Below, piece by piece: positions 1 to 6,689 of a DNA stretch of 64,000 bases. Source of the DNA: a virus; the IMG/VR virus record IMGVR_UViG_3300025707_000655, positions 1 through 64,000 of that record; one strand, given 5' to 3'. How positions within the stretch are numbered: position 1 is the first letter of the stretch; each line of letters opens with the position of its first letter. The notes under the pieces were generated by a model that ran no database searches, was not told the origin of the DNA, and was given only the letters and a program-made list of their open reading frames with translations. The position numbers and the translations under genes were made by a program.

Positions 1-2
1 CA

Positions 3-680
3 GAAGAAGTTTCAAGTCTATCTGAGGAAGGTGAAGTTTCTATAAATATAGAAGACGAAGACAAGTTCATCGACGTTTTAGGGACAAAGGATCAAAAAGA
101 AGACGAAGATGACGGAGAGGATCCTGATTTTAAAAAGTTCAGTATGCCGGACAGAGACCAAGCTGGAGCTTTGGCCGCATATGAAACAATCAACAAGATC
201 GACACTCAAATTGGAAAAGCCTATAAATTGGCTTCTGGGAACTATACAAATGAAAAAGATCGTGAGATATTTTATGACTACCTCATAACAAATTTAAAAC
301 TTCACTTCGATGTGTTTGAAGATGCGATGACCCCTGAAATCGAGGAACCTACTACTCCTGAATACGAAAAAGCTAAGGGTGATCTAGAATCGCCTGTTAT
401 AGACCAAGAAGCACCTTTAGAGGAACTGTTAGATGACAACCCAGTCATTGAAACTTGGGGCGATCAAGCTTTTAATCTATTGGTTAAAGAGGAGGTGGGT
501 GAGGGCGACGAAGAAATACTAGCGGTCTTAGCCAGAAATTTAGAAGTAAACCCAGAGGAAGAAACAGAAGTGTTTGCAAAATCATTATCTAGTGAACTCC
601 GAAAGCTAAACCCTAACTACACACCTATTACACCAGAAATTGCAGCAGTTGTCAAGAACATATTGAGCCAAAATAAATAA
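3..680 (+). CDS. Acidic protein of unknown function (5' end outside window)
   Basis: The frame is open from the first bases of the window, so the gene starts upstream; an ATG at 144 is internal. About 225 residues are visible. The visible N-terminal 45 residues are very rich in Asp and Glu, the middle is rich in Pro, Thr and Glu, and the C-terminal ~90 residues look like a helical globular domain. I see no signal peptide, membrane segment or catalytic motif. It lies just upstream of the proposed internal head proteins, so a head or scaffold-related role is possible, but that rests on position only. The family is not recognised. Confidence 0.8.
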   Translation, partial: EEVSSLSEEGEVSINIEDEDKFIDVLGTKDQKEDEDDGEDPDFKKFSMPDRDQAGALAAYETINKIDTQIGKAYKLASGNYTNEKDREIFYDYLITNLKLHFDVFEDAMTPEIEEPTTPEYEKAKGDLESPVIDQEAPLEELLDDNPVIETWGDQAFNLLVKEEVGEGDEEILAVLARNLEVNPEEETEVFAKSLSSELRKLNPNYTPITPEIAAVVKNILSQNK

Positions 681-690
681 AAAAATAAGT

Positions 691-719
691 TTGACTAGTA
701 TCTAAAAGTATGATATTAA
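691..719 (+). promoter_or_regulatory. Candidate sigma70-type promoter
   Basis: TTGACT at 691-696 and TATTAA at 714-719 are separated by exactly 17 bases in the AT-rich gap between two genes. The distance to the ATG at 744 leaves room for a short leader. This is host-type, not the T4 late type (TATAAATA). It suggests that a new transcription unit starts with the small HTH-like gene. Confidence 0.5.
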
Positions 720-743
720 TTAATTTATTAAAAGTAATAAGTT

Positions 744-1073
744 ATGAATCTTGGAAAAAACCACTACTATAGTATATCAAAGAAGTTACTAAAAGAGAAG
801 GTAACTAATGAACAATTTGAATCTATATTAAACTCTCTTACATTAGAACAAATAATAGCTTTAAAGTTAGAGCTATCTTCTAGAATAGTTAAAGGAAAGT
901 TGTTTGGTTTTCCTATTTTTAAAACTATTGATTATATTATAAAAGATTCTTTAGTAAAATTTTCTCTATCTGCAACAAAGTCTCAAAAAGAAGCAGCAGC
1001 TATGCTAGGTATAACTGTTAAAGATCTTCGCTTATTTTGTAAAAAATACAACTCAGAACAAGATTTAGAGTAG
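744..1073 (+). CDS. Small HTH-like protein, putative regulator
   Basis: This is a 109-residue basic protein. The first two thirds are helical and hydrophobic (residues about 25-75). The C-terminal part, about residues 76-105, reads like a helix-turn-helix: an Ala-rich helix (QKEAAAMLGI) followed by a second helix ending in Lys and Tyr. The AAxxLGI pattern is typical of Fis- and NtrC-type DNA-binding helices. It follows a good sigma70-type promoter and precedes the internal-protein run, so a DNA-binding or transcriptional role is plausible but inferred. No Shine-Dalgarno sequence is obvious before the ATG. Confidence 0.75.
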   Translation: MNLGKNHYYSISKKLLKEKVTNEQFESILNSLTLEQIIALKLELSSRIVKGKLFGFPIFKTIDYIIKDSLVKFSLSATKSQKEAAAMLGITVKDLRLFCKKYNSEQDLE

Positions 1074-1104
1074 GAAAAGCTATTTTTTCGTACTACATAC
1101 TAGT

Positions 1105-1518
1105 ATGAAAAAGATATTTGAGCACTGGACTAAATTCATAAACGAAGCAGATATTGACCCTAGGGCCTTTGATTTATCAGGTCTTAACCAATCTATGTAC
1201 AACAAAAAGTATCCAGGATATTTAGAAAAGTTAAATAAGTTAAATTTAACTCTTCAGCACTACCAAGATTTTTCAAAAGAATATGATAAGAAAAAACCAG
1301 GAAGCGTAGTGCCTCTAGACAAGTTTGTCGACAATATTGAAAAAATCAAACAAATGTACCCAGAGGTGTTTGGTGATCAGCAAAAGTTCTCCTCTGCCCG
1401 TGCAAAACAAAGAGTGGAAAAGATGTATAATGCTTTATATCAAATGCAGGATCAATTGGTTGGTGGCAAGTACGAAAAAGCACTTGCGTCACTCAACGAC
1501 CTACTGAGGAGTCTATAA
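1105..1518 (+). CDS. Putative internal head protein with capsid-targeting N-terminus
   Basis: The 137-residue protein begins with a short amphipathic segment, M1-K-K-I-F-E-H-W-T-K-F-I-N-E14, ending in I-N-E. T4 internal proteins IPI-IPIII carry a similar N-terminal capsid-targeting sequence that the gp21 prohead protease removes after (L/I)-x-E. Two other genes in this run (1520 and 2925) have the same pattern with Glu at exactly residue 14. The predicted mature protein (about 15-137) is helical, basic and Lys/Tyr-rich, with no enzymatic motif that I recognise. The start ATG overlaps the 12-base palindrome CATACTAGTATG at 1096-1107. The packaged-protein role is inference from the N-terminus. 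Confidence 0.75.
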   Translation: MKKIFEHWTKFINEADIDPRAFDLSGLNQSMYNKKYPGYLEKLNKLNLTLQHYQDFSKEYDKKKPGSVVPLDKFVDNIEKIKQMYPEVFGDQQKFSSARAKQRVEKMYNALYQMQDQLVGGKYEKALASLNDLLRSL

Positions 1519-1519
1519 A

Positions 1520-2248
1520 ATGAAGCTCATAATGGAAAATTGGAAAAAGTTTTTGAATGAATCTGACTACAGTTCAACGCCAGCACAACTATCCACGAAA
1601 GATAAAAAACAGGCAGAGGAAGCGATAAAGCAACTCATAGCACTACAGTTAGGTGCCGACGCTGCAGCAGCAGACGCAGATAGCGAACTTGCAGAGAGGC
1701 AAGGTGAAATAGAGGAGACACGTCGGTCACGATCGCGCAGGAAAGAAAGAATTCAGCGTACAAAAGAGATTAAAAAACTGGCAGGCTTAAATGGTATCAA
1801 GCTAACAGACTTCACTCCAGAACAGAATGAGTTGTATAAACAGACAAAATTATCACTTACAAGAAAAGAAAAAGAAGAACAAGACGTGATGGCATCGACA
1901 GTCGCGCATAACCTATCCAAAGGCGACCTGTTGCAAAACCCAATTGCTAAAAAGATCTTAGATAAACTACCAGATATAGTAAAAACAGGATTACTGGCTG
2001 CGGCAGGTGATGATTGTCTACAAAGTGGTGCAATAACTCTAACATGTTTGGTGCAAGGATACGGCCAAAATTTTGGAATGCTAGAAGAGGAAGATGGAAG
2101 TAGACTAGCCGAAAAGAAAAAGAAAAAGAAAAAAGATGATCGTTGTACCAGAATAGCGAAAAGAAAGTATGATGTATGGCCATCTGCTTATGCTTCAGGT
2201 GCTGTAGTGAGATGTCGCCAAGGCAAGATCTGGAAGGGTGAGAAATGA
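1520..2248 (+). CDS. Putative internal head protein with polylysine / Cys-pair tail
   Basis: This 242-residue protein starts two bases after the preceding gene ends. Residues 1-14 match the capsid-targeting pattern (K-L-I-M-E-N-W-K-K-F-L-N-E14). The middle is an Ala- and Gln-rich helical region followed by an Arg/Glu-rich coiled segment. Near the end a second (L/I)-x-E site, L-A-E198, is followed directly by seven Lys, then a 35-residue basic module with Cys209 and Cys232 and the phrase VWPSAYASG. I recall similar VWPSAYASG modules in other aquatic phage and large-virus proteins, but cannot verify this here. Cleavage at E14 and E198 would release a strongly basic 44-residue peptide, suited to binding DNA. 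Confidence 0.75.
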   Translation: MKLIMENWKKFLNESDYSSTPAQLSTKDKKQAEEAIKQLIALQLGADAAAADADSELAERQGEIEETRRSRSRRKERIQRTKEIKKLAGLNGIKLTDFTPEQNELYKQTKLSLTRKEKEEQDVMASTVAHNLSKGDLLQNPIAKKILDKLPDIVKTGLLAAAGDDCLQSGAITLTCLVQGYGQNFGMLEEEDGSRLAEKKKKKKKDDRCTRIAKRKYDVWPSAYASGAVVRCRQGKIWKGEK

Positions 2249-2928
2249 CCAATAAAGAACTTTTAAATATTATTGAAGAAGAGTTACAGGGATTCTTGAA
2301 TGAACGCTGTCAGAAGGGTTACAAAACTCATTCAACCACTAAAACAAAAAAGATGTACGGTAAGACATACAGAAACTGTGTAAAAGCTGATGAAGGTAAA
2401 GTTTCGTTATCAGAAATTGTCGAAGAAGATTTTAAAATCGATCCAAACATACATAGCGGAGTGAAACAATTAGAAAAGATAAAACTTTTCACTATGCACA
2501 GAGACGCAGCAGTCAATCGAATGAAGGCAGTTCTTGCCGCCACAAACGACGAAAGAACATCTGACTTTATGAACAGTATGATCAGGCAACTTATGACTAG
2601 GAGCGAACCAGGGACCAGATTCTCTAAACCTCACTTAAGCGAAAAACAATTATCTGCCTTAGAGAGAGTCGAGAACCGATTGGGTATTCAAGTACCACCT
2701 GAACAGGCGGATCTACCAACACGAGAGGAGGTTGGTGAAGCATCCGACTATTACCATAATGTTATTCAACATCAACGTAATGCTGAGATGTTAGCAAAAA
2801 GAAATAACAAGGAGATAGATGAAATTATCGACGAAGAGATTGACCTCTACCTCAATGAGAAGAAGAGAAAAGAAGATCCCAACCCAAATCGCAGGGGTAA
2901 AGCGAAAAACGTAAAACAAAAGAAATGA
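2245..2928 (+). CDS. Putative internal head polyprotein with basic Cys-pair module
   Basis: The 227-residue protein overlaps its neighbour by an ATGA. Its N-terminus differs from the other members but still ends in F-L-N-E20. Directly after that lies a basic module with Cys22 and Cys45, the same C-x22-C spacing as the module in the preceding gene, closed by L-S-E57. The middle (58-205) is helical. L-N-E205 precedes a basic 22-residue C-terminal tail with about half Lys/Arg. If the prohead protease cuts at these three sites, the gene yields two basic peptides and one central domain. Chance (L/I)-x-E matches are expected in a protein this long, so the exact cut set is uncertain. Confidence 0.7.
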   Translation: MTNKELLNIIEEELQGFLNERCQKGYKTHSTTKTKKMYGKTYRNCVKADEGKVSLSEIVEEDFKIDPNIHSGVKQLEKIKLFTMHRDAAVNRMKAVLAATNDERTSDFMNSMIRQLMTRSEPGTRFSKPHLSEKQLSALERVENRLGIQVPPEQADLPTREEVGEASDYYHNVIQHQRNAEMLAKRNNKEIDEIIDEEIDLYLNEKKRKEDPNPNRRGKAKNVKQKK

Positions 2929-3521
2929 AACTTATAATAGAAAATTGGAGACGGTATCTAAGCGAATCTAGATTTAAGGGATTCGAAAGAGAACTTAAAA
3001 GTAAAGTATTTCCTCATTTACCAGATTTTGTATTTAATGATATGTACGGTCATGAAGGGACAAAAGATTATGCTATTGATAGGTCTGAAGATATTAATAA
3101 AATAGGATTAGAGAAGTTTTTTAAAACAGATGAGTTTGCGAGAAGCGTTTACGATAGATACAATTTAAATTGGGCCAAAAAACCTGTTATCTTGAAATTA
3201 CAGTGGGAAGATATAGAACCAGAAGAAAGGAAGTTTTTAATGGATAAGCATTTGGGATTAAATCCAAACTTTCCTATGGACAAGTATAGAGAAAAAATTC
3301 AGCGTATTATCGATACTCTCCCAGGATTGGGTAGTGGCGATCACGAACCTGTTATAGTTAAAATGGAAGGCGATAAAGTTGTAGATATCTTGGGCGGCCG
3401 CCACAGAGTTTTTGCTGCTTTTCTTAAAAATAGTGAAACTGACAACACTGGAGAGATTAAATTTAATCCAACAAAAATTAAAGCATATGTTGGAAGGCAG
3501 GGAAAAAACAATGAAGATTAG
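2925..3521 (+). CDS. Capsid-targeted ParB/sulfiredoxin-like domain protein
   Basis: This 198-residue protein starts with the capsid-targeting pattern M1-K-L-I-I-E-N-W-R-R-Y-L-S-E14. The C-terminal third resembles the ParB N-terminal/sulfiredoxin fold: a hydrophobic strand with EPVIVKMEG, then I-L-G-G157-R-H-R161 followed by a helix and a final strand ending in KAYVG. The G-x-H-R loop is the nucleotide-binding signature of that family, whose members include CTPases, nucleases and other nucleotide-using enzymes. A packaged and injected enzyme, by analogy with T4 Alt, would fit. The fold call is moderate and the activity unknown. Confidence 0.7.
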   Translation: MKLIIENWRRYLSESRFKGFERELKSKVFPHLPDFVFNDMYGHEGTKDYAIDRSEDINKIGLEKFFKTDEFARSVYDRYNLNWAKKPVILKLQWEDIEPEERKFLMDKHLGLNPNFPMDKYREKIQRIIDTLPGLGSGDHEPVIVKMEGDKVVDILGGRHRVFAAFLKNSETDNTGEIKFNPTKIKAYVGRQGKNNED

Positions 3522-3624
3522 AAAGTCTAACCCAAAGGCGAGAAAAAGCTTTAGAGCAAGGCACAACTGCAAGAACCCAGGCCCCAAGACCAAGGCAAGA
3601 TACTGGTCTTGTAGGAAGTGGTAA
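3511..3624 (+). CDS. Very small basic Cys-pair protein
   Basis: The ATG at 3511 lies inside the end of the preceding gene (11-base overlap) and is preceded by GGCAGGG. The 37-residue product has about 14 Lys/Arg, no acidic residue, and a C-terminal module with Cys20 and Cys34 plus aromatics (RYWSCRKW). It is the third basic Cys-pair module within 2 kb. Unlike the other two it is free-standing and lacks the targeting segment. It could bind nucleic acid or packaged DNA. Function unknown; reality is supported by coding overlap, ribosome site and motif. Confidence 0.65.
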   Translation: MKIRKSNPKARKSFRARHNCKNPGPKTKARYWSCRKW

Positions 3625-3627
3625 CAG

Positions 3628-4728
3628 ATGGCTAGAAGTAAAATTGATGTAAATCAGATTGGCTGGTCTGAAGCTATTGACTCCTCAATCAAGGTCAACG
3701 CAGAAGAAAAAATAAACAAAAAAGCAATAAGTTTAGATGGAACTAACGATCACGTATTAGTATCAGATCAGGATGATTTTAGTTTTACAAATGGATCAAA
3801 CGATCTTCCTTTTTCTTTGTCGCTGTGGGTTTACGTGGGAGATATCTCTTCTGATGACGGACCTTTTATATCAAAAGCAAACTTTACAACTGGAGGTAAC
3901 GAGTTTATCTTCAAACACGCTAATGGTAAACTACAGTTCTTCTTGTATGATAACATTTCTTCTGCTGCTGGTGATTCAATAAGAACACAAGCGCCTTCAG
4001 CAACCTTATCTGATGCAACTTGGCATCACGTAGTTGCAACTTACAGTGGCAACGGTTCTCAAACAGGTATAAAAGTATATACTGACGGATCTCAAACTAC
4101 TTCCACTCAGAGCGCAAATGGTAGTTATTCTAGACTTAGAAACACATCTACTCCTGTTGTAATCGGCGCTACGCAAGACTTAGCAAATGCTAATAGGGTC
4201 TTTGAAGATAGAATTGCAGATTGTGTAGTTTTTAATAAAGAATTGTCATCAGCAGAAGTTGCAGAAATCTACAACTCTGGAAATGTTATGAATGTGCGCA
4301 ACCACTCTGCCTTTGCAAATGTTGTTTCTTGGTGGAAAATGGGAGATGACCAGGATGTTGAGGGATCAAATGGTATAAGAGATTACGTTTCAGGTTATCA
4401 CGGAACATTAACTAATGGTGCTGCAATTATTGATCAGACAGAGATCCCTAGTGATACTTTGGATTCTTTGAACACTAATGCTTCTGGTAGTTTGGGCATA
4501 GGAATCAAGATTCCCGAAGAGGCCTTACACGTATACGGAAATACAAAGCTAGAAGGGCCACTTATCTTGAAAGAAAGAACATATGATCCAGACAACCCCG
4601 AAGAAGGAAGTTCTGTTATTTGGATGTCAAGTGGTCAGGGCTCTGGCGACGATGGAGATGTTATGATCAAGATTACGTCAGCCGGTGCTACCAAAACAGT
4701 GACTTTGGTAGATTTTAGCGCCTCATAA
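3628..4728 (+). CDS. LamG-domain tail fibre-like / adhesin protein
   Basis: The 366-residue protein has a concanavalin/LamG-type beta-sandwich at about residues 30-240. Markers are an N-terminal SLDGTNDHV-type strand, the central TWHHVVATYSG motif near residue 130, and the DCVVFNKELSSAEVAEIYN helix near 197-215 that closes such domains. The C-terminal part has a fibre-like LGIG...ALHVYG segment near 290-305 and a Gly/Ser/Asp-rich end. LamG folds bind carbohydrates or proteins, so a surface-exposed virion adhesin is likely. The giant gene at 49871-62806 carries two more LamG domains. It sits apart from the main tail operon. Confidence 0.75.
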   Translation: MARSKIDVNQIGWSEAIDSSIKVNAEEKINKKAISLDGTNDHVLVSDQDDFSFTNGSNDLPFSLSLWVYVGDISSDDGPFISKANFTTGGNEFIFKHANGKLQFFLYDNISSAAGDSIRTQAPSATLSDATWHHVVATYSGNGSQTGIKVYTDGSQTTSTQSANGSYSRLRNTSTPVVIGATQDLANANRVFEDRIADCVVFNKELSSAEVAEIYNSGNVMNVRNHSAFANVVSWWKMGDDQDVEGSNGIRDYVSGYHGTLTNGAAIIDQTEIPSDTLDSLNTNASGSLGIGIKIPEEALHVYGNTKLEGPLILKERTYDPDNPEEGSSVIWMSSGQGSGDDGDVMIKITSAGATKTVTLVDFSAS

Positions 4729-4770
4729 AATAGATAGACTTCTGCATTAGAATGTGATACTGTGCTTTCT

Positions 4771-5373
4771 ATGATCAGGATAATTAAAAAGATTCCCAAA
4801 AAAGTGACAATTGCTTGCTCCGGCGGTATCGACTCGATGGTCTTTACTAGCTTCTTGCTCCAAGGGAAGAAAGACATAGAATTAGCTTATTTTAATCACG
4901 ACACCGCTTTTGCGAGAAAGTCTGAAGACTTTGTAAAGGGGTATGCCGAAAAGAACAAACTAAAATTGCACGTCGGTAGAGTTGTGGGTAGAAAAGAGAA
5001 GCGCTCCCTAGAAGAGTTCTGGAGAGATGAGAGGTATGGTTTCCTCCAGAAATTAGACAGCGACTTTATTATCACCTGTCATCACCTGGACGATTGCGTT
5101 GAGACTTGGCTGATGTCTGCATTTCACGGTCAAACAAAGCTGATCCCGTTTCAAAGAAATACCAATATTTTTAGGCCCTTCCTGATGACCAGTAAGACAG
5201 CGATAAAGCAGTACGCTAGAAACAAAGACGTCAAGTGGACAGAAGACCCATCAAATCAACTAACCAACTTTATGAGAAACAGGGTGCGCCACAAAATCAT
5301 CCCACAAGTACTTAAAGTAAATCCAGGAATAAGAACTACGATAAGAAAGAAATTGATTGAAACATATTTGTAA
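4771..5373 (+). CDS. tilS: Minimal tRNA(Ile)-lysidine synthetase (TilS)
   Basis: TilS uses ATP to attach lysine to C34 of tRNA-Ile2 (anticodon CAU), switching it from reading AUG to AUA. The protein (about 200 residues) has the PP-loop S17-G-G-I-D-S22, the YFNHD strand, the HHLDDCVETWLM motif and the late WTEDPSNQ...RNRVRHKIIP segment, all in TilS order. It is essentially only the N-terminal catalytic domain, lacking the C-terminal extensions of the E. coli enzyme. I chose the ATG at 4771; a GTG at 4762 is also in frame. No clear Shine-Dalgarno is present, but a weak extended -10 (TGTGATACT, 4753-4761) may give an almost leaderless message. The tRNA gene follows 24 bases downstream. Confidence 0.88.
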   Translation: MIRIIKKIPKKVTIACSGGIDSMVFTSFLLQGKKDIELAYFNHDTAFARKSEDFVKGYAEKNKLKLHVGRVVGRKEKRSLEEFWRDERYGFLQKLDSDFIITCHHLDDCVETWLMSAFHGQTKLIPFQRNTNIFRPFLMTSKTAIKQYARNKDVKWTEDPSNQLTNFMRNRVRHKIIPQVLKVNPGIRTTIRKKLIETYL

Positions 5374-5386
5374 TGTGTGCTATGGT
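5357..5386 (+). promoter_or_regulatory. Candidate promoter for the tRNA gene
   Basis: TTGAAA (5357-5362), an 18-base spacer, and TATGGT (5381-5386) with an extended -10 TG at 5378-5379 lie across the end of tilS. Transcription would start near 5393, just before the tRNA at 5398. The TATGGT box is a poor -10, so support comes from the -35, the TG and the position. Confidence 0.45.
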
Positions 5387-5397
5387 ATTAGTCATTC

Positions 5398-5471
5398 GGG
5401 CCTATAGCTCAATCGGTTAGAGCATCTGTCTCATAAACAGAAGGTTTCTGGTTCAAATCCAGGTGGGCCCA
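5398..5471 (+). tRNA. tRNA with anticodon CAU, probably tRNA-Ile2 (AUA-reading)
   Basis: A complete cloverleaf folds from this 74-base stretch: 7-bp acceptor stem with one G-U pair, 4-bp D stem (GCUC/GAGC), 5-bp anticodon stem with loop CUCAUAA, and T arm with loop UUCAAAU. The discriminator base is A and no CCA is encoded. G1-C72 excludes a standard initiator. Positions 4 and 5 are C, paired with G69 and G68, which are acceptor-stem features TilS uses to tell tRNA-Ile2 from elongator tRNA-Met. With tilS immediately upstream, Ile2 is the better call than Met. Confidence 0.9.
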
Positions 5472-5492
5472 CAAACTAAAAGGGAGAAAAAA

Positions 5493-6023
5493 ATGAAGAA
5501 AGTTATTTTAACACTATTGACACTTGCATTGATTGTGCCATCACTAGCTATCGCACGCGATACATCCGATGAGGCTGGTAAATGGACCAAGCGTTCGGGA
5601 ATTAGATTCGGGTATGTTTACGCCAATAAGGCACACAAACCAAACTCGGAAGGTAAAGAATCGGAACTCCAAAGTCCGCATATGTTTACAATGGGACTGG
5701 AGTTACAACAGACGATGCCAGGCGGCGACTGGTTAGACGTGTTGTTTATTCAGAACTTGAGTCTGTCTGGGTTGGATCAGAGCGTTGTTTCACCATCCGT
5801 GCGTGCTTTGATCGGGTTTGAGATTGACAAGTCTTTACAGATCGCTGTAGGTCCAAATTTATCATTCCACGATCCATCAGGGGAGGATAAATTCATTCAC
5901 CTGATCGGCGCAGTCGGATACACTATGAATGCTGGTATGTTCAGCGTACCAGTACACTTTAGTTTCGTACCCGACGTCAATGACTATTGGGCGACTGCAA
6001 TCACTACTGGCGTAAACTGGTAA
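5493..6023 (+). CDS. Exported outer-membrane beta-barrel-like protein
   Basis: The ATG at 5493 follows AGGGAG with good spacing; an in-frame GTG at 5463 lies inside the tRNA and is rejected. The 176-residue product has a clear Sec signal peptide (residues 1-21, K2-K3, Leu-rich core, cleavage after A19-I-A21). The mature part alternates polar and hydrophobic residues with Gly and aromatics, as in small outer-membrane barrels, and ends in Trp, close to the C-terminal aromatic typical of barrel proteins. A phage-encoded barrel in the host outer membrane could act in superinfection exclusion or lysis; both are inference. Confidence 0.75.
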   Translation: MKKVILTLLTLALIVPSLAIARDTSDEAGKWTKRSGIRFGYVYANKAHKPNSEGKESELQSPHMFTMGLELQQTMPGGDWLDVLFIQNLSLSGLDQSVVSPSVRALIGFEIDKSLQIAVGPNLSFHDPSGEDKFIHLIGAVGYTMNAGMFSVPVHFSFVPDVNDYWATAITTGVNW

Positions 6024-6052
6024 AATACAAACATAAAAAAAGGAGTACGTTC

Positions 6053-6685
6053 GTGAGAGATCAATACTGGGGTTCTGAAAAGGAGAAAGAGGAAGTCACA
6101 AAGAAGGTGACATCACCGATGGATCTGGAGTTATCTGATAACGCTGACTTTAATCAAGTTGATCATTCTGGAAATAGGATTTATTTTTATTCTGGCGTGT
6201 CTCGCCCAAAAGTTTTAAAAATGAATAAGCTGATTTTCAACCTGAACTACAACTTATTGCCAAAGAGCCATTTTTACGATTGTGGAAAGCCTGTTATCAA
6301 GCTTCACATTAACAGTTACGGAGGGTCGGTTTTTGCAGGCCTTTCTGCTGTTGATCATATTATAAATTCTGAATTGCCTATACACAGTGTGGTTGACGGC
6401 TGCGCAGCATCTGCCGCAACTTTAATGTCGATAGTAGCTGATAAAAGGTATATTCAAAAGAACGCTTGTATGCTAGTTCATCAGCTTTCTGGTGTGATGT
6501 GGGGCAAGTACGCTGCGATGAGGGATGATATGGAAAATTCTAAAATGCTTATGAAGAAGATCAAGAACATTTATAGAGAGTACACTAAGATCCCTGAACA
6601 TAAAATGAATGACATCCTGAAACACGATTTGTGGTGGGATGCCGAAAAGTGTCTTGAGTATGGATTAGTCGACGAGATTATTTGA
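6053..6685 (+). CDS. clpP: ClpP-like serine protease
   Basis: I place the start at the GTG at 6053, which has AAGGAG upstream. The 210-residue protein has the ClpP fold signature. The IKLHINSYGGSVFAGLSA segment precedes the nucleophile Ser120 in GCAASAATL, the general-base His143 sits in MLVHQLSG, and an Asp (192 or 196) precedes the CLEYGLVDEI terminus. Spacing between Ser and His is close to that in E. coli ClpP. It could pair with host ClpX/ClpA or process phage head proteins; the (L/I)-x-E sites nearby would classically be cut by a gp21-type protease, which is not in this window. The N-terminal 35 residues are acidic and family-atypical. Confidence 0.85.
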   Translation: MRDQYWGSEKEKEEVTKKVTSPMDLELSDNADFNQVDHSGNRIYFYSGVSRPKVLKMNKLIFNLNYNLLPKSHFYDCGKPVIKLHINSYGGSVFAGLSAVDHIINSELPIHSVVDGCAASAATLMSIVADKRYIQKNACMLVHQLSGVMWGKYAAMRDDMENSKMLMKKIKNIYREYTKIPEHKMNDILKHDLWWDAEKCLEYGLVDEII

Positions 6686-6689
6686 CGCG

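Noticed and set aside
41-48. TATAAATA, a perfect T4 late promoter match
   Set aside because: It sits inside the open frame at the window start with no gene start nearby, so it is probably chance in AT-rich coding sequence.
4635-4877. Minus-strand open frame of 80 codons across the tilS start
   Set aside because: It lies opposite the well-supported end of the LamG gene and the conserved P-loop of tilS, has no ribosome site and no recognisable product.
5398-5471. Elongator or initiator tRNA-Met
   Set aside because: The initiator C1-A72 mismatch is absent, and the C4-G69, C5-G68 pairs plus adjacent tilS favour Ile2. Elongator Met cannot be fully excluded.
5463-5492. GTG start for the beta-barrel gene inside the tRNA
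   Set aside because: It would place coding sequence in the tRNA acceptor stem and put ten non-signal residues before a clear signal peptide; the ATG at 5493 has a good ribosome site.
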